From positions 1,922,001 to 1,986,000 of the forward strand of contig JAQJZZ010000005.1 in assembly GCA_030077755.1 (NCBI GenBank): a stretch of 64,000 nt of DNA, written 5' to 3'. This DNA is from Filosporella fistucella (Eukaryota > Ascomycota > Leotiomycetes > Helotiales). Positions 61,548-64,000 of this stretch are shown here, piece by piece; position 1 is the stretch's first letter; each line of letters starts with the position of its first letter. The position numbers were made by a program, and so were the translations under genes. The notes beneath the pieces are model-generated. The model had not been told where the DNA came from. It saw only the letters and a program-made list of their open reading frames with translations, and did not search any database.

Positions 61548-63885
61548 ATGGCCGTCTCAGGGTCATTTAGTCAAATCCTTCTCGACCCAGGGTGCGGAAA
61601 AGTTCAACCTCTCTGCGAAATCCTAGGTTACGGTTCAGAAGCAAAAGAGAACCCCAGGTCCGTGTTCAAGCTGAGCAAGAAAACGATAAACTTTCGAAAG
61701 AAGTTTGTTAGCGAATCCTCGAATCTTTCCCAGTTTCCACTCGATTACACCTCTGAAGTCGTACAGAGGTGTGCTACCGCTTTCCTTCAACATCACAGTA
61801 TGATGTTTACAGATTCGAACAATACGTACTCACCATCTTGGCCCGCCCTTCCAGGAGATAGAGTCTTGTGAGTATAGATGCCAATGCTACAAATGTTTCC
61901 ATCTAACTATATTCAGGCTTCGGAACACGATCGCAAAGTTGATGTGCGCCCAAGAATTTATTTACCGCCGAAATATAATATACGCTGAGTCAAGAAAGGT
62001 ACCACTTCAATCACTCAGTAACGTGATAGTCGTTGACATCTAAAGCAATGCATGACTCGAGAATCAACGCCTGACTCGGACATCGTAGACTCCGACGACG
62101 ACATCATCGAAGTGTTACATGAGGAGATTCAATCGGGGGATGGAAGCAACAATGCACAAGTAAACAGCGGGCTGTAAGCACCACTGATCAGCATTTCTTG
62201 CTTGCGATTTAACATTCTGTAGTACTCGATTTGCTATCCAGAGAAATACACAGATTCACCTGAACTTCTGCTACCCTATGGTCAAGTCTCGACAAGGAGA
62301 GGGAGTCAATACTAGTTGGATACACTTGGTAAGAGCTTCAATTGCCCGTATCCAGTCATGGCTAATAACTTGCATAGAAATCAGAACCTTGGCCTCCTGC
62401 TGTGAAGCAATTCGCATTTCGATATCTTCACGACAGAAATCTTTACTCCGCGAGAAAGAGTGCTTCCGCTGATGTAGATCAGTTTGTAGCCGATCTTACC
62501 GGCTTTCTAGGACTCAAGGAAGTTCAATCAGTGACAGACTCAGAGATACGACGGCGATGTAGAGGCCTGATATCAACTAGCGCTGGCAAATGGGGAAGCA
62601 GCGGCTATGGTTTTCTTGTTGAAAATCCTTCTGGAAAACTGGTCAAGAGTCCTGAGTTTGAAAATACTTGGAAACTCCGGCGAGATGAATGGATCTGGGC
62701 GATACATCGAGGCAACGTGGAAGACGTCTCTGAAATCGTCAACGTTCTTATGAGGGGCCAGCAGGGGGAATCAAACATCCACTCATTGAAGCGTGTATGT
62801 CGGCCACCCTTTAACTTTAGCAACAATCCTGACATTTCAGCAGAGACTTACAGGAGATCAACCTTACACAGCCGCAGATGGAGAAGATTTCGAGCCGAAA
62901 ACAATTGATGGCTCCAAAAGACAGAAGTTCGGAACAACATCTAGTGATCGCCTACCATCTACTGACACAACACCCGAGAATAACTGTGTCAGTGATAGCA
63001 TTGAATGCTTCAACGACATGCAACAGGTAAGAATTTCGACCTTCAGACAGATGCACCACTGACTCGATTCTCTCGTATTAGAAAAGGGCCACTCCCAGTA
63101 CTTCGAACCAGCCTGGATGTGGAGGCATCACGACAGTGGCAACGCCCACATCACATATCTATACTCAGCCCCATACGAATAAAAAGCCGCACGGAAACTA
63201 TCAAAAACACTTTGTGAGCTCAGAGCAAGCCAGCGCGGAGCTTTTTGACCATCCAAGCTTGTCTACCATGGGAGATCTTGCATCGAATGCAAGGTCTGCC
63301 TCTCTCTCTGAGCTGTATCATGCGCAGATGACAACCGGTGCACCACAAAAGAAAACTTCTCCTCAGTCGAACACAGAGATGTCCGAAGCCAATATTATAA
63401 CCTCTCACACGACGCCACTTGATGGCACAGCAACGCCTGTACATCCTATGCCCCAAGCTCCAGCAGCAATATCTGCTCCTGTAGCAATGGCGCCTGGAAG
63501 GTCCATGCTAGAGTTCGTGCTTGAGGACTCTGATGGGATACCAGACTATGAGTTAAGCAGCATTGTCTCTTCGGCTGTCTTCAAAGCTTCGACTCATGCC
63601 AGCTTCTTCAGTTTGATTGCTGCCAGAAGGGCTGTACCCTTAGAGACTATTCAGTCTATCCTTCTGCGATGCAGTTGGGGAGATAGAATTTCTTTTGTTG
63701 TTGGTCACAACGACGAGGAAGATACCTGGAGGAACGTTCAACGTAGGGTTGGCAGAAAGTTTCTGTGGGACAAAGAAAATCTTGCGAATGTGAGGGAATG
63801 GAGAGTGACAACTAGAGCCATCTTTGTCACTAATTATGTCGGCGTTACAGAGCAACAGGCATTGGATGGTGAGGATGCTTGGTGA
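61548..63885 (+). CDS. Unknown seven-exon protein (680 aa)
   Basis: Exons 61548-61867, 61917-61998, 62046-62173, 62223-62328, 62378-62794, 62841-63026, 63082-63885; six introns of 46-55 bp, all with GT..AG ends and matching phases. The N-terminal third (LDPGCGKVQPLCEILGYG, AKLMCAQEFIYRRNIIYAES) is followed by an acidic stretch (DSDIVDSDDDIIEVLHEE). A central globular part (residues about 210-350) holds PAVKQFAFRYLHDRNLY, GKWGSSGYGFLVENPSG and DEWIWAIHRGNVEDV. A disordered Ser/Thr/Pro region follows. The C-terminal domain (SMLEFVLEDSDGIPDYEL, RISFVVGHNDEEDTW) is compact again. No known family, signal peptide or membrane segment. The regular intron pattern strongly supports a real gene; function unknown. 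Confidence 0.8.
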
Positions 63886-64000
63886 TTATAGGGTATTCTC
63901 GTTACCATGTAGCAGAAATTTGATTCGGAGATAGGCAGTCAAAATTCGCATAATACAGTATCTTAACAATGATTTTTATATATAATGTGCTTGGAAAACC

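Overview
This window looks like nuclear DNA of a filamentous ascomycete, most probably a plant-associated member of the Leotiomycetes; the class is inferred from the flavour of the proteins, not measured. Genes are separated by 0.3-2.7 kb. Introns are short (mostly 43-195 bp), with GT..AG ends and CTAAC/TACTAAC-like branch points. The gene content (Zn2Cys6 factor, Sur7-type protein, sedolisin, yapsin-like protease, LysM/WSC/chitin-binding modules, pectinesterase) is fungal. The gene models below were spliced by hand and every junction was checked for reading phase.

Left part (0-20 kb): a membrane-anchored or secreted protein of unknown function; a small secreted protein with a faint resemblance to ADP-ribosyl-cyclase-like NAD hydrolases; an ankyrin-repeat protein; a DUF1295-type membrane protein whose frame carries a TAG codon; a small unknown ORF; and the centrepiece, a 7.5 kb, seven-exon gene (9422-16969) encoding a secreted protein of about 2370 residues with five successive pectin methylesterase domains and a Thr/Ser-rich tail of about 530 residues. 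Domains 3-5 keep their catalytic motifs; domains 1 and 2 have lost key residues. A secreted sedolisin (S53 peptidase) follows on the opposite strand.

Middle part (20-40 kb), largely housekeeping: IPI3 (pre-60S assembly), an unknown 688-residue Ser/Pro-rich protein with a very long upstream region, a short nuclear-type protein, a Zn2Cys6 regulator, a Sur7-family eisosome protein, the divergent pair TSR3 (18S rRNA modification) and GGA (trans-Golgi clathrin adaptor), and an NADP-mannitol dehydrogenase-like SDR.

Right part (40-64 kb), an accessory-looking and decaying stretch: two non-coding tandem repeat arrays sharing a TAAGCGAGC core on opposite strands; an F-box-like gene; a broken BBE-type FAD oxidase; a GPI-type aspartic protease; an F-box gene with a disrupted middle; a peroxisomal (AKL-ending) 4-coumarate-CoA-ligase-like enzyme; a broken LysM-WSC-chitin-binding gene; a small dimeric alpha/beta-barrel-type protein; and a seven-exon unknown protein at the right edge.

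The secreted set (pectinesterase, sedolisin, aspartic protease, remains of LysM/chitin-binding proteins) suggests interaction with plant walls. Several accessory genes have decayed, while the housekeeping genes between them are intact. No transposon ORF, rRNA, tRNA or CRISPR array was recognised.
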